Positions 20,495-27,863 of a DNA stretch of 64,000 nucleotides are shown here, in pieces (position 1 is the stretch's first letter; each line of letters starts with the position of its first letter). Origin of the DNA: Tessaracoccus palaemonis (GTDB lineage Bacteria; Actinomycetota; Actinomycetes; Propionibacteriales; Propionibacteriaceae); the NCBI RefSeq assembly GCF_019316905.1, contig NZ_CP079216.1:1736001-1800000 (forward strand), read 5' to 3'. A model generated the notes under the pieces. It searched no databases and was not told the origin of the DNA. It saw only the letters and a list, made by a program, of their open reading frames with translations. A program made the position numbers and the translations under genes.

Positions 20495-20540
20495 TCCGGG
20501 ATGCCCCGGGGAGCGCGAGCCGCTACCCTGGGGATCCCTC

Positions 20541-20614
20541 GGGCGCATAGCTCAGTTGGTTAGAGCGCTTGCCTTACAAGCAAGATGTCGGGGGTTCGAG
20601 TCCCTCTGCGCCCA
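20541..20614 (+). tRNA. tRNA-Val (anticodon TAC)
   Basis: This 74-nt tRNA has the acceptor stem GGGCGCA/TGCGCCC, the D-loop AGCTCAGTTGGTTAGAGC, the anticodon loop CTTACAA (anticodon TAC) and the T-arm GGGGGTTCGAGTCCCTC. CCA is not encoded. The sequence to its right looks less GC-rich and accessory, so the gene may mark an old island boundary. I see no repeated 3'-end att copy. Confidence 0.96.
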
Positions 20615-20782
20615 CCGTCTCGGACGATCCAGACCCTCTGATCGGGAGTTGCCGGTTCCTGAACGCGGGTGGCGAGTGCCTCAGCGAGCCGGGTCAACTC
20701 CCGCTCGACCAGCCGTGGTCAGCTGGTGGAGACTCCAGATCCAGACATGCTCGACCAATGACTCCAACGATGCCTCGGGCGA
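20615..20782. other. Gap between tRNA-Val and nudK
   Basis: These 168 bp have no convincing gene on either strand. They start the less GC-rich stretch. The reading frames that cross it have no family resemblance. Confidence 0.5.
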
Positions 20783-21448
20783 TCACGTGAGGCGAAACGG
20801 CCCGCGTAACGCCGCCCACTGCAGGAGCATGATGGTCTTGCCATCCACGATCCGCCCGTCTGCGACCATCGCCAGTGCTTCGGCGAAGTCGAGTTCGAGT
20901 ACCTCAATGTCCTCACCCTCCTCGACAACTCCTCCGCCGTCGCCCGTGCGGCTGTCCGGTGTGTAGGCGGCTGCGAAGAAGTGGAGCCGCTCCGTGACCG
21001 AACCAGGGCTCATGTACGCGTCGAAGACATGCTCGATCCGCGTGAGGCTCACCCCGAGTTCCTCAGCGCTCTCGCGCCGGATCGCGGTGACGGGATCCTC
21101 GGCATCGAGCAGGCCCGCTGCCACTTCGATGAGGCGTCCGTCGGGATGATCGTTCACGTAGGCCGGGAACCTGAACTGTCTCGTCAGGAGGACCGTGCGC
21201 CGCTCGACGTCATAGGGGAGGATCGCCGCGCCGTTGCCGCGATCATAGGTCTCCCGCTGCTGGCTCTCCCAACGGCCGTCGCGTCGCCGGTAGTCGAACG
21301 TGGTGCGCCTGAGCACATGCCAACCCTGCGAGGTCAGCTCGACATCCCGGATGATGACGTTCGGATTGCGTGCCAGCCCTCGGCCGACACGATCGAGGCC
21401 AGTGCGTCCGCGATGATCGGGAACGTCGATGCCTGGGCGCCGGCTCAT
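20783..21448 (-). CDS. NUDIX hydrolase, NudK-like (nucleoside diphosphate sugar pyrophosphatase)
   Basis: This is a 221-residue NUDIX protein close to E. coli NudK, which splits GDP-mannose. Shared landmarks are ETYDRGNGA, RQFRFPAYVN, the NUDIX box region AGLLDAEDPVTAIRRESAEEL, the AYMSPGSVTERLHFF segment and the acidic EEGEDIEVLEL loop before GRIVDGKT. The N-terminus is about 25 residues longer than NudK. The ATG overlaps the stop of the DUF4406 gene (ATGA), so they are coupled. The true substrate could be another NDP-sugar or ADP-ribose. Confidence 0.88.
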   Translation of the reverse strand: MSRRPGIDVPDHRGRTGLDRVGRGLARNPNVIIRDVELTSQGWHVLRRTTFDYRRRDGRWESQQRETYDRGNGAAILPYDVERRTVLLTRQFRFPAYVNDHPDGRLIEVAAGLLDAEDPVTAIRRESAEELGVSLTRIEHVFDAYMSPGSVTERLHFFAAAYTPDSRTGDGGGVVEEGEDIEVLELDFAEALAMVADGRIVDGKTIMLLQWAALRGPFRLT

Positions 21449-21828
21449 GCGATCTGCGCGTCAACGGCCGGGATGTCCGAGATGTCGTAGTACACCGGAA
21501 GTCCCCTGCTCTCAGCGATCGCAACATCCTGGTCCGCACCGGACGAGGCACCCGGCAGGCGCAGCACGGCATCGCATCGGTTGAGCAGTCGCTCTGCAGT
21601 TGGGTAGAGAACCTCTTCGGCGATGGGATCGGTGGGGCCCGCACCGGCCGAGTGCAGCACTGGCAGTGCCACCCACTCTCCAATCATCGGAAGGTGCCCC
21701 GCAGCGAAGATCGGCCACGCTGCCTCCTCCAATCGAGCGAGGTTGCTGGCCATCGCAGCCGGATCACCGTCCGTGCCCGAACGGTAAGGCCCTGCAATGA
21801 GGATGAGCATGGGTTTCGCTGTCGTCAT
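21445..21828 (-). CDS. DUF4406 family protein (nucleoside deoxyribosyltransferase-like fold)
   Basis: This is a 127-residue protein starting MTTAKPMLILIAGPYRSG, typical of DUF4406 proteins, which share the fold of nucleoside 2-deoxyribosyltransferases. Other marks are a middle HLPMIGEW segment and a GADQDVAIAESRGLPVYY end, where SxGAxxxxxxA is a base or sugar binding pattern in the family. Catalytic activity is inferred only from fold. ATG at 21828 is used; an upstream ATG at 21843 lies in the palindrome region and has no ribosome site. The stop overlaps nudK, and the gene is divergent from a DeoR regulator. Confidence 0.75.
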   Translation of the reverse strand: MTTAKPMLILIAGPYRSGTDGDPAAMASNLARLEEAAWPIFAAGHLPMIGEWVALPVLHSAGAGPTDPIAEEVLYPTAERLLNRCDAVLRLPGASSGADQDVAIAESRGLPVYYDISDIPAVDAQIA

Positions 21829-21840
21829 AGTGCCACCATA

Positions 21841-21858
21841 CATGCAATACTATGCATG
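21841..21858. promoter_or_regulatory. Palindrome between DeoR gene and DUF4406-nudK, likely operator
   Basis: A 6-bp perfect inverted repeat CATGCA / TGCATG is separated by 6 bp (ATACTA). The spacer region contains -10-like sequence on both strands (TACTAT on plus, TAGTAT on minus). It sits 17 bp before the DeoR ATG and 12 bp before the DUF4406 ATG, a good place for the regulator to block both promoters. Confidence 0.55.
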
Positions 21859-21875
21859 AACAGGAAGGAACGTGA

Positions 21876-22679
21876 ATGCTCGTCGCTCAGCGCCGCACTC
21901 AGCTACTCCAACTCCTCAAAGAAACAGGCAGGATCGTGGCCAAGGACGTCGCCGCCGATCTTGGCATCTCAGAGGACAGCATCCGCCGAGACCTGCGCGA
22001 TCTCGCCGCAGAAGGACTGTGTCAGCGCGTTTACGGCGGCGCCCTGCCTGTCTCCCCGGCAATCGTCGACTACACGACCCGCCAGTGGGTCGAACCCGAT
22101 GGCAAGCGCGCGGTGGCCGCGACGGCGGCCACCCTGGTCCGCGCAGGAGGAACGCTGATCCTCGACGGCGGCACGACGGCACTCGCCGTCGCGCAGCTTC
22201 TCCCGAGGGACCTGGAATGCACCGTCATCACCAACAGCCCGACGATCGCCTCTGCACTCTTGCAGCACCCACATGCTGACCTGTTCCTGCTCGGCGGCCG
22301 GATCTTCAAACACTCTGCCGTCGCATGCGGGGCTGCTGCTGTCGAGGCCGCCCAGAACGTCTCGGCCGATCTCTGCTTCATTGGCGTCACAGGAGTGCAC
22401 CCGGAGGCCGGGCTCACTACGGGAGACGCCGAGGATGCCGCGATGAAACGAGCGCTTGCTTCGCGTGCGGCCGAGACCTACATCCTGGCTTCTTCAGAGA
22501 AGATCGGGACAGCATCGCCGTACCGCGTCCTGTCCTGGGATCAGACAGCCGGAGTGATCACTGACGCAGACCCGTCCAGTGCAACCATCAAGGAGGTGGC
22601 GAAACGCGGCGTCGAGATCGTGCACGCCACCGTGGGAGGTCACGCTCCTTCAGACCCTGACTCCGTGTCCCGGCAGTAG
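21876..22679 (+). CDS. DeoR/GlpR family transcriptional regulator
   Basis: This is a 267-residue repressor-type protein. The winged HTH at residues 1-57 includes GISEDSIRRDLRDLAAEGL and RVYGGA. The sensor domain has LILDGGTTALAVA, ITNSPTIA and FIGVTGVHPEAG, the sugar-phosphate binding pattern of GlpR relatives. AGGAAGG lies 6-7 bp before the ATG. It is transcribed divergently from DUF4406-nudK and likely regulates that pair and itself. It differs clearly from the other DeoR protein at 9708, and its third positions look less GC-rich than those of the housekeeping genes. Confidence 0.9.
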   Translation: MLVAQRRTQLLQLLKETGRIVAKDVAADLGISEDSIRRDLRDLAAEGLCQRVYGGALPVSPAIVDYTTRQWVEPDGKRAVAATAATLVRAGGTLILDGGTTALAVAQLLPRDLECTVITNSPTIASALLQHPHADLFLLGGRIFKHSAVACGAAAVEAAQNVSADLCFIGVTGVHPEAGLTTGDAEDAAMKRALASRAAETYILASSEKIGTASPYRVLSWDQTAGVITDADPSSATIKEVAKRGVEIVHATVGGHAPSDPDSVSRQ

Positions 22680-22734
22680 GGCGAGCCATGTCCCATTCGG
22701 ACCGCTTCACACATTTTCGTATAACAGTGATGAC

Positions 22735-23225
22735 ATGAGTCAGTCCGAGACCATCGACGGGGAGGCCGTCACCGAGGACCAGATTGCCACCGGGTCGATG
22801 AGGCCGAGGCTGGATACGACATGGCGGCGCTGAAGAAGCGCGGCCGTGGTCGGCCCGGTCGCGGCGCTGAGCCCTCACAGGTCATCGCGCTGCGTCTGAC
22901 AGCCGACGAGATCAGGGCCCTTGATGTGCGGGCGGAACGTGAGGGCAAGTCCCGCCCCGAGGTGATCCGCGAGGCATTGGCCTTGGCGTGCGAGTCCACC
23001 CCTCTGCACTCAAGCGGGATCGACCCAAAGGACGCGATTCAGGCAGCAACATGGCCGACCTGGATCGAAGACCTCGATGACGACAGCCCAGGCCGACAAC
23101 CGCGGCTCGGATTCGATACCCGCGGCCGACTGCTGGAGACGGTCGTGCTGGTCTTCGACAGTGGCAACGAACTCGTGATCACGCCATGGAGGCCCGGCCA
23201 CAGATGCTTGATCTCCTTCCCAGTG
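22735..23225 (+). pseudogene. Broken toxin-antitoxin pair, fused and twice frameshifted
   Basis: Read in three successive frames the DNA encodes a ribbon-helix-helix antitoxin and a small toxin. Frame one gives MSQSETIDGEAVTEDQIAT. After a net one-base loss near 22795 frame two gives VDEAEAGYDMAALKKRG, a Gly/Arg linker and the RHH core VIALRLTADEIRALDVRAE. With no antitoxin stop this runs on into toxin-like sequence (IDPKDAIQAATWPTWIEDLDD, LGFDTRGRLLETVVLVF). A second net one-base loss near 23180 is needed to reach the usual toxin end HAMEARPQMLDLLP. Toxin and antitoxin types are by resemblance to actinobacterial RHH pairs. Neither product can be normal. Confidence 0.65.
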
Positions 23226-23249
23226 ATCCTTCTGCCCGGAGTCGTCTAC

Positions 23250-23366
23250 TCCGGGTATTCCGGGGCTACCCGGCCACGTTCATCCCGCTCGACTTGGATG
23301 CAATGAACGAGCACCCGTTGGCCCCCCTGGCTCTGTCCGGCGACTACGCGGTCGTCACCGCGATCT
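23250..23366 (+). pseudogene. Fragment of a DUF4262 gene
   Basis: This stretch, in frame with the tail of the broken toxin, encodes VFRGYPATFIPLDLDAMNEH and ends GDYAVVTA. It matches the C-terminal half of the intact DUF4262 gene at 25818-25930 with only scattered base differences (for example an identical GTATTCCGGGGCTACCCGGCC start at both places). Neither the N-terminal part nor the C-terminal end is present. It is a duplicated remnant. Confidence 0.75.
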
Positions 23367-23588
23367 GTGCGGCGCCGCCGCTGCGGTCATGCTCAGCTGC
23401 GCGGAGATGGCAGCAGAACAACAACAGGATCCCTCGCCGCAACACTCTGAGGCGTGACGCGTGTCGCGACTCATCAACGCCGCATCGTGACGCACGTCGA
23501 GGCCCCAGACACACACCTCCGTACCCGTGGATCGCCAAGCTGGGCCGGAGAGTGTCTTCGGCGCTCGAACCCTGAAGTGTTCACGTGC
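23367..23588. other. Gene-poor stretch between DUF4262 fragment and repeat block
   Basis: I see no supported gene here. Long frames exist on both strands but carry no recognisable motif and have atypical composition. It is probably decayed sequence. Confidence 0.45.
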
Positions 23589-23708
23589 CCGGGTCGCCGG
23601 CACTTCGACGGTCTCAGCGCGGGCCGACCGAGGCGTCCCTGGGGTCGCCGAGCACTTCGACGGGCTCAGCACAGGCCCTGTCGAGGTGCCCTGAGCACAG
23701 CGAAGGGG
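23589..23708. repeat. Dispersed hairpin repeat block (copy 1)
   Basis: Two nearby units share GGTCGCCGnGCACTTCGACG. The second has arms CTTCGACGGGCTCAG and CTGAGCACAGCGAAG that can fold back, separated by CACAGGCCCTGTCGAGGTGCC. Related units occur at 24341-24475 and 57272-57380. The block lies just past the stop of the DUF222/HNH gene. Confidence 0.7.
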
Positions 23709-23726
23709 CCGAACCCGTGTCAGGGG

Positions 23727-25394
23727 TCAGCCGCAGCGGGCGAGGTCGGCGGCGTCGGCGATGGTGTCGCACCAGTCCTGGATGGTCCTCTCGACGGGGC
23801 TGAGTTGTGGGCCGAGGTCGGGGGTGCATTCCAGCCAGGCGCCGCCGCTGGTGACTTCGTAGACGTAGCCCAGGGGGCTGGTCCAGCGGAAGTGGCCGGT
23901 TGCGATCTGGTTCAACACCCACACCCCCTTCGTCTTGCCGCGGTGGACCCGGCGACACAGCTGGGCGAGGTTGTCCAGCCGGGTCTGGCCCGGTCGGCCG
24001 GGCTGGTAGGCGGTGTTGTGGTCGATATCCAGGCGTCGGGTGCGGGTGGAGAACGGGAACGCCTCGGTCGGGCGCAGGAGCCGCAGCGCCTTGCGCATCC
24101 GCCGAGTCGGCCGGTACCCGTCGGCGGCGGGGGTGTTGTTCAGGTCGATCACGGGCTGGACCTTCAGCGCGATCTCCCCGTTGCGGTACCCGTCGCCGAG
24201 CAACTCGCCGAGCAGCGCGGTGGTGAGCGTGTCGGCCCGCTCCACCGACGCGACCGGGTCAAGGGTTCCATCCGCGTCCGCGGTGATATGCACGACGATC
24301 TCCACCCGCGGCAACGGCGCAGGTGTGGGCGGCGGTGGGTCTTCGCCTCGCTGCGCTCGGCGCCCTTCGACGAGCTCAGGGAACCGGGATGGCGGCTCGG
24401 GCAACCGGGACGGCTCAGGTGACGTGTCGGGTCGCCGAGCCTGTCGAGGTGCATTGAGCGAAGCGAAAGGACCTGGTCCGGGAGGAGGTGGGGGTTCGAT
24501 CTCGGGCAACTCGTCCGGGAGCGGCGCTTCGTCCTCGTCCGGCGGCTCCGTCGGCACCGCCGTGATCACCTGCGTGTCGTGGTCGCTGCCCGAGCAGTCG
24601 ATGGCCAAGGCTGGCTGATCCGCTTCGAGGATGGCGAGGAGCAGGTCGGGGTTCATTGCCAGCGACAGGGCCTTCGCGCGGCGGGCGGAGTGGCCCAGAC
24701 CGGGATACCTGGCCTTCAACCGCTCCGAGATCTGATGGAGGCGCTCGTCGACGATCCTGCCGTCCAACACATCGAGCCGGCCACCGATGCTGGTGACACC
24801 GGGTTCCTCGTCACGCAGCCACACCCCGCGCTGCGCCCGGGCCTCGGCCTCCCGTGCCCTCGCGGCGGCCGCGTCGACCCGGATGATCAGCTTCTTCAGC
24901 TCCCCCAGCGCGGCACCGGGCACCAGCCCGTACTGCCTCGGCAGCCAACGGGCCGTGACGGACTCGGCCTGCATCGGATCCAGATCCCGACACAACCAGG
25001 CCGCCTTCGCTGCGAGCCAGCATTCGACCTCCCCGTTGATCACGGCCTCGAACAGCATCGGATGCCGGTACTTCAGATTCAGCGCGGAGGCGATCCTCTC
25101 GATCGCCGCCGTCTGGGAACACCGCAGCAACGCGGCGACCTCCATCGCCAGGAACTCCGACACACCCGGGGTACCCTCCCCGCCGGGACGGATCAGTTTC
25201 TCCGGGAGTCTGGTGTCACGGTCACGGTAGATCTCGGTCCCGTAATCCAACAGGTCGGCCTCGTCCAACCGGTACGCCAGGGCCAGGTCGCACAGGGCCT
25301 CCAGCTCCTCGGCCTCGCCGCGGCGACGCAGGTCGACACCGGCGCGGAGGCGGTGGGTCGCCTCCCGGGACTCGTCGCGTCGTCTGCTTTCCAT
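23727..25394 (-). CDS. DUF222 / HNH endonuclease domain protein
   Basis: This is a 555-residue protein. The DUF222 helical region covers about 1-260 (for example FLAMEVAALLRCSQTAAIERIA). A Pro/Glu-rich linker (about 280-370) follows, and a C-terminal HNH nuclease-like domain has DIDHNTAYQPG, then NLAQLCRRVHRGKT. Part of the linker (ELVEGRRAQRGE and neighbours) is encoded by a dispersed hairpin repeat that sits in frame. It is intact, unlike the related gene at 11081-12534. ATG at 25394 is preferred over the GTG at 25418, though neither has a strong ribosome site. Its cellular role is unknown. Confidence 0.85.
   Translation of the reverse strand: MESRRRDESREATHRLRAGVDLRRRGEAEELEALCDLALAYRLDEADLLDYGTEIYRDRDTRLPEKLIRPGGEGTPGVSEFLAMEVAALLRCSQTAAIERIASALNLKYRHPMLFEAVINGEVECWLAAKAAWLCRDLDPMQAESVTARWLPRQYGLVPGAALGELKKLIIRVDAAAARAREAEARAQRGVWLRDEEPGVTSIGGRLDVLDGRIVDERLHQISERLKARYPGLGHSARRAKALSLAMNPDLLLAILEADQPALAIDCSGSDHDTQVITAVPTEPPDEDEAPLPDELPEIEPPPPPGPGPFASLNAPRQARRPDTSPEPSRLPEPPSRFPELVEGRRAQRGEDPPPPTPAPLPRVEIVVHITADADGTLDPVASVERADTLTTALLGELLGDGYRNGEIALKVQPVIDLNNTPAADGYRPTRRMRKALRLLRPTEAFPFSTRTRRLDIDHNTAYQPGRPGQTRLDNLAQLCRRVHRGKTKGVWVLNQIATGHFRWTSPLGYVYEVTSGGAWLECTPDLGPQLSPVERTIQDWCDTIADAADLARCG
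24341..24475. repeat. Dispersed hairpin repeat (copy 2) inside the DUF222/HNH coding sequence
   Basis: The segment contains CTTCGACGAGCTCAGGGAACC near 24367 and GGTCGCCGAGCCTGTCGAGG with TGAGCGAAGCGAAAGG near 24431-24472, the same elements as at 23589-23708. It keeps the reading frame of the host gene and encodes a Pro/Arg-rich linker. Confidence 0.7.
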
Positions 25395-25620
25395 GACACC
25401 CACGCTACGACCCGCCACCGACAGTTTTCACACGCCCGAACGATTATCCACAGACTGGTGTGCGAGCCCCATGAACCAGGCGATCGATGACCTCAGGGCA
25501 CCTCGCCAACGGTCGGCTCAGCTCGGTTTCCGCGCACAACAATGCCCACGCCGGGGGTGGCTGCTCCTATATTGCAGCGGCCCCGACATAGGCATCGTTG
25601 TGCTGAAAGGGGAGTACGGG

Positions 25621-26061
25621 GTGGCCATCCCCTGCGTGATCGGCACCGAGGACGATCCCGGGCCGACGTTTGCGTACACCGTCGGCCTCACCGCGATCGG
25701 GCAGCCGGAACTGGTCACGTACGGGGTCCCACCCGAGTCGGCCCAGGTCTTTCTGAACGACCTGGCCCTCCAGGTACGCGCCGGCCGTCGACTTGAGGCC
25801 GGCGAGATCGACCACAGGGTATTCCGGGGCTACCCGGCCACCTTCATCCCGCTGGGCTGGGAAGCGATGAATGAGTTTCCCCTGGCTGCCCTGACGCTGT
25901 ACGGAGACGACGCGGTGGTCACCGCCATGCAGGTGCTGTGCCCCGATCGATACGGCAGGTGGCCGTGGGAGCTGGGCAGCATCACGGATCCCGACTGGCT
26001 GCTGGGGCCGGTGCCGGCCCGCCTGCTCGACTCCGGTGACCGGGACTCGTTCCGGCGGTAG
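25621..26061 (+). CDS. DUF4262 domain protein
   Basis: This is a 146-residue protein of the DUF4262 family (core GTEDDPGPTFAYTVGLTAIGQPELV, then FLNDLALQVRAG). The function is unknown. GTG at 25621 is chosen because AAGGGGAG lies six bases upstream and the protein then begins at the family core. Starts at 25471 or earlier are open but have no ribosome site and add non-family residues. A decayed partial copy lies at 23250-23366. The GATase gene follows after 9 bp in the same direction and may be cotranscribed. Confidence 0.75.
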   Translation: MAIPCVIGTEDDPGPTFAYTVGLTAIGQPELVTYGVPPESAQVFLNDLALQVRAGRRLEAGEIDHRVFRGYPATFIPLGWEAMNEFPLAALTLYGDDAVVTAMQVLCPDRYGRWPWELGSITDPDWLLGPVPARLLDSGDRDSFRR

Positions 26062-26070
26062 GGTCGCGCC

Positions 26071-26772
26071 ATGCCCCGCACCGCGCTCGCGATCCGTCAC
26101 GTCCCGTTCGAGGATCTCGGCACCCTCGATGCGGTCCTGCGCAACCGCGGCTATGGCATCGCGTACCTCGACGCGGGCATCGCGGCCATCACGCCGGAAA
26201 CTGTGAGCGCGGCCGACCTCCTCGTGGTGCTCGGCGGGCCGATCGGCGTGTATGACCGCGACCGCTACCCCTTCCTCATCGAGGAGCAGCGCGCGATCCG
26301 GGCTCGACTCGACGCAGGACTCCCGACGTTGGGCGTCTGCCTCGGGGCTCAGCTGATCGCGCAGGCCATGGGCGCCGAGGTCGCCTCCACCGGCCGCCAC
26401 GAGATCGGGTACGCGCCGCTGACGCTGACAGACGAGGGACAGGCCTCCGTCCTCGCCCCACTGCAGGGACACCCGGTGCTGCATTGGCACGGCGACCAGT
26501 TCGAGATCCCTCATGGGGCGACCCGGCTGGCCGAGACACCCGGCTTCCCGAATCAGGCCTTCGCGCTCGGCGACACGGTGCTGGCGCTGCAGTTCCACCT
26601 CGAGGCCGATCACACGCGGATCGAGAGCTGGCTGATCGGCCACGCCCACGAGCTCGCGGCGGCGGGCATCGACCCGGGCCGCCTCCGGAGCGACGCCATT
26701 GCCTTCGGTCCCGGCCTGGCACTCACGGCCGCCCGGGTCATCGACGCGTGGCTGGACCGTCTCGACGCCTGA
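26071..26772 (+). CDS. Class I glutamine amidotransferase-like protein
   Basis: This is a 233-residue stand-alone GATase domain. The nucleophile elbow LGVCLGAQLIAQ carries the Cys, and the His-Glu pair is in ALQFHLEAD. It belongs to the GuaA-N-like group annotated as glutamine amidotransferases or GMP synthase-like proteins, whose acceptor partner is usually unknown. It follows the DUF4262 gene closely and is convergent with the CDF transporter gene (27 bp between stops). Confidence 0.88.
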   Translation: MPRTALAIRHVPFEDLGTLDAVLRNRGYGIAYLDAGIAAITPETVSAADLLVVLGGPIGVYDRDRYPFLIEEQRAIRARLDAGLPTLGVCLGAQLIAQAMGAEVASTGRHEIGYAPLTLTDEGQASVLAPLQGHPVLHWHGDQFEIPHGATRLAETPGFPNQAFALGDTVLALQFHLEADHTRIESWLIGHAHELAAAGIDPGRLRSDAIAFGPGLALTAARVIDAWLDRLDA

Positions 26773-26799
26773 GCGTCACCCAGGAAATCCAGCGGACCC

Positions 26800-27471
26800 T
26801 CAGCAGCAGCCGTCGTCGCAGGCCTCGACCTCGCCCGTCAGGACGGACACCGGGGCGGCGCAGCAGGCGCGGCCGCGCCAGGCCTCTATCCCCTCCCGTA
26901 CCGCGAAGCCGGCGATGAACAGTGCGGCAACCGAGTCGGCCCAGGCCCAGCCGAACAGTGCGTTCAGCCCGAGCCCGACGACGAGGGCGGCCGACAGGTA
27001 GGCACAGATCAGGGTCTGCTTGGAGTCCGCAACCGCGGAGGCGGAGCCGAGCTCGCGGCCGGTGCGACGCTCGGACCAGCTCAGGACCGGCATCACCACG
27101 AGGCTCAACACGCCGAGCACGATGCCGACGGTCGAGTGCTCGGGCTCCCGCAGCCCGGTCAGCGCGAGCACGGACTCGACGGTGACGTAGGCCGCCAGCG
27201 CGAAGAACGCGACGGAGATGACAAGCAGCGCCGCACGCTCCCGCTTCTCCGGGTCCGGCGAGGCGAACTGCCAGGCTACGGCCGCGGCGGAGAGGACCTC
27301 GACGACGGAGTCGAGCCCGAACCCGATGAGCGCGGCAGACGAGGCCGCCCGCCCCGCGATCAGCGCAACAGCGGCCTCGACGACGTTCCACGTGATCGTG
27401 ACCGCCACGACCAGCCGGATCCGGCGCCGCAGCAGGTCCCTACGGGCAGGCTCCAGGGCCGTCGCGGTCAC
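26800..27471 (-). CDS. Cation diffusion facilitator family metal transporter
   Basis: This is a 223-residue membrane protein with about five or six TM segments. TM2 and TM5-type metal-site motifs are visible (GFGLDSVVEV and AWADSVAALFIAGFAV, each with Asp). It lacks the usual cytoplasmic C-terminal domain of CDF proteins and ends in a Cys-rich CCAAPVSVLTGEVEACDDGCC tail that may bind metal. It is predicted to export a soft divalent metal, with Cd, Pb or Zn inferred from the regulator. The GTG overlaps the stop of the CmtR-like gene (GTGA), so it is coupled to it. Confidence 0.85.
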   Translation of the reverse strand: MTATALEPARRDLLRRRIRLVVAVTITWNVVEAAVALIAGRAASSAALIGFGLDSVVEVLSAAAVAWQFASPDPEKRERAALLVISVAFFALAAYVTVESVLALTGLREPEHSTVGIVLGVLSLVVMPVLSWSERRTGRELGSASAVADSKQTLICAYLSAALVVGLGLNALFGWAWADSVAALFIAGFAVREGIEAWRGRACCAAPVSVLTGEVEACDDGCC

Positions 27472-27827
27472 CGGGACTCCCCCGCGTCGCAGCAGCCGAT
27501 GACCCCGCAGGCCGGGTCGATGCAGGGAACTCCCTCGTCGACGGCGAGCGTCACGTCCACCAGCGCCCGGAGGGCCGCGGCGAGGTGGGCATCCGCCATC
27601 TCGTACCGCGTGCGCCGCCCCTCGGGCTCCGCCACCACGATGCCGCAGCCCCTGAGACACGCCAGGTGATTCGACACATTCGTCCTCGTCAGCCCCAGGT
27701 GGGCCGCGAGGGCCGCCGGGTAGCTCGGGCCGTCGAGCAGCTCGAGCAGGATCCGGGATCGGGTGGGGTCCGCCATGGCGCGGCCGAGCCGGTGCATCAC
27801 GTCCAACCGGGAGGTTATGGTCAGCAT
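27468..27827 (-). CDS. cmtR: ArsR/SmtB family metal sensor, CmtR-like
   Basis: This is a 119-residue winged-helix repressor. It resembles mycobacterial CmtR, a Cd/Pb sensor, across MADPTRSRILLELLDG, AAHLGLTRTNVSNHLACLRGCG and the C-terminal VPCID. The metal site in CmtR uses two Cys in the recognition-helix region and one in the C-terminal part. All three have counterparts here (LACLRGCG and VPC), plus extra Cys in GVIGCCDAG. ATG at 27827 is used: the promoter upstream places transcription start on this codon. It is coupled to the CDF exporter, forming a metal efflux operon. Confidence 0.85.
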   Translation of the reverse strand: MLTITSRLDVMHRLGRAMADPTRSRILLELLDGPSYPAALAAHLGLTRTNVSNHLACLRGCGIVVAEPEGRRTRYEMADAHLAAALRALVDVTLAVDEGVPCIDPACGVIGCCDAGESR

Positions 27828-27863
27828 GCGCTGACCATACAGCCAATGCTGACCAGTTGTCAT
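27816..27863 (-). promoter_or_regulatory. cmtR promoter and operator, leaderless start
   Basis: A perfect 10-bp inverted repeat (TATGGTCAGC at 27816-27825, GCTGACCATA at 27830-27839) with a 4-bp spacer covers the -10 box TATGGT (27834-27839, minus strand) and the start codon. A -35-like ATGACA lies at 27858-27863, spacing 18 bp. A further half-site (GCTGACCA) lies at 27849-27856. The expected transcription start is the A of the ATG at 27827. Confidence 0.65.

Noticed and set aside
20615-20782. Integrase remnant or attachment site beside tRNA-Val
   Set aside because: No integrase-like residues and no second copy of the tRNA 3' end could be found by eye in the window.
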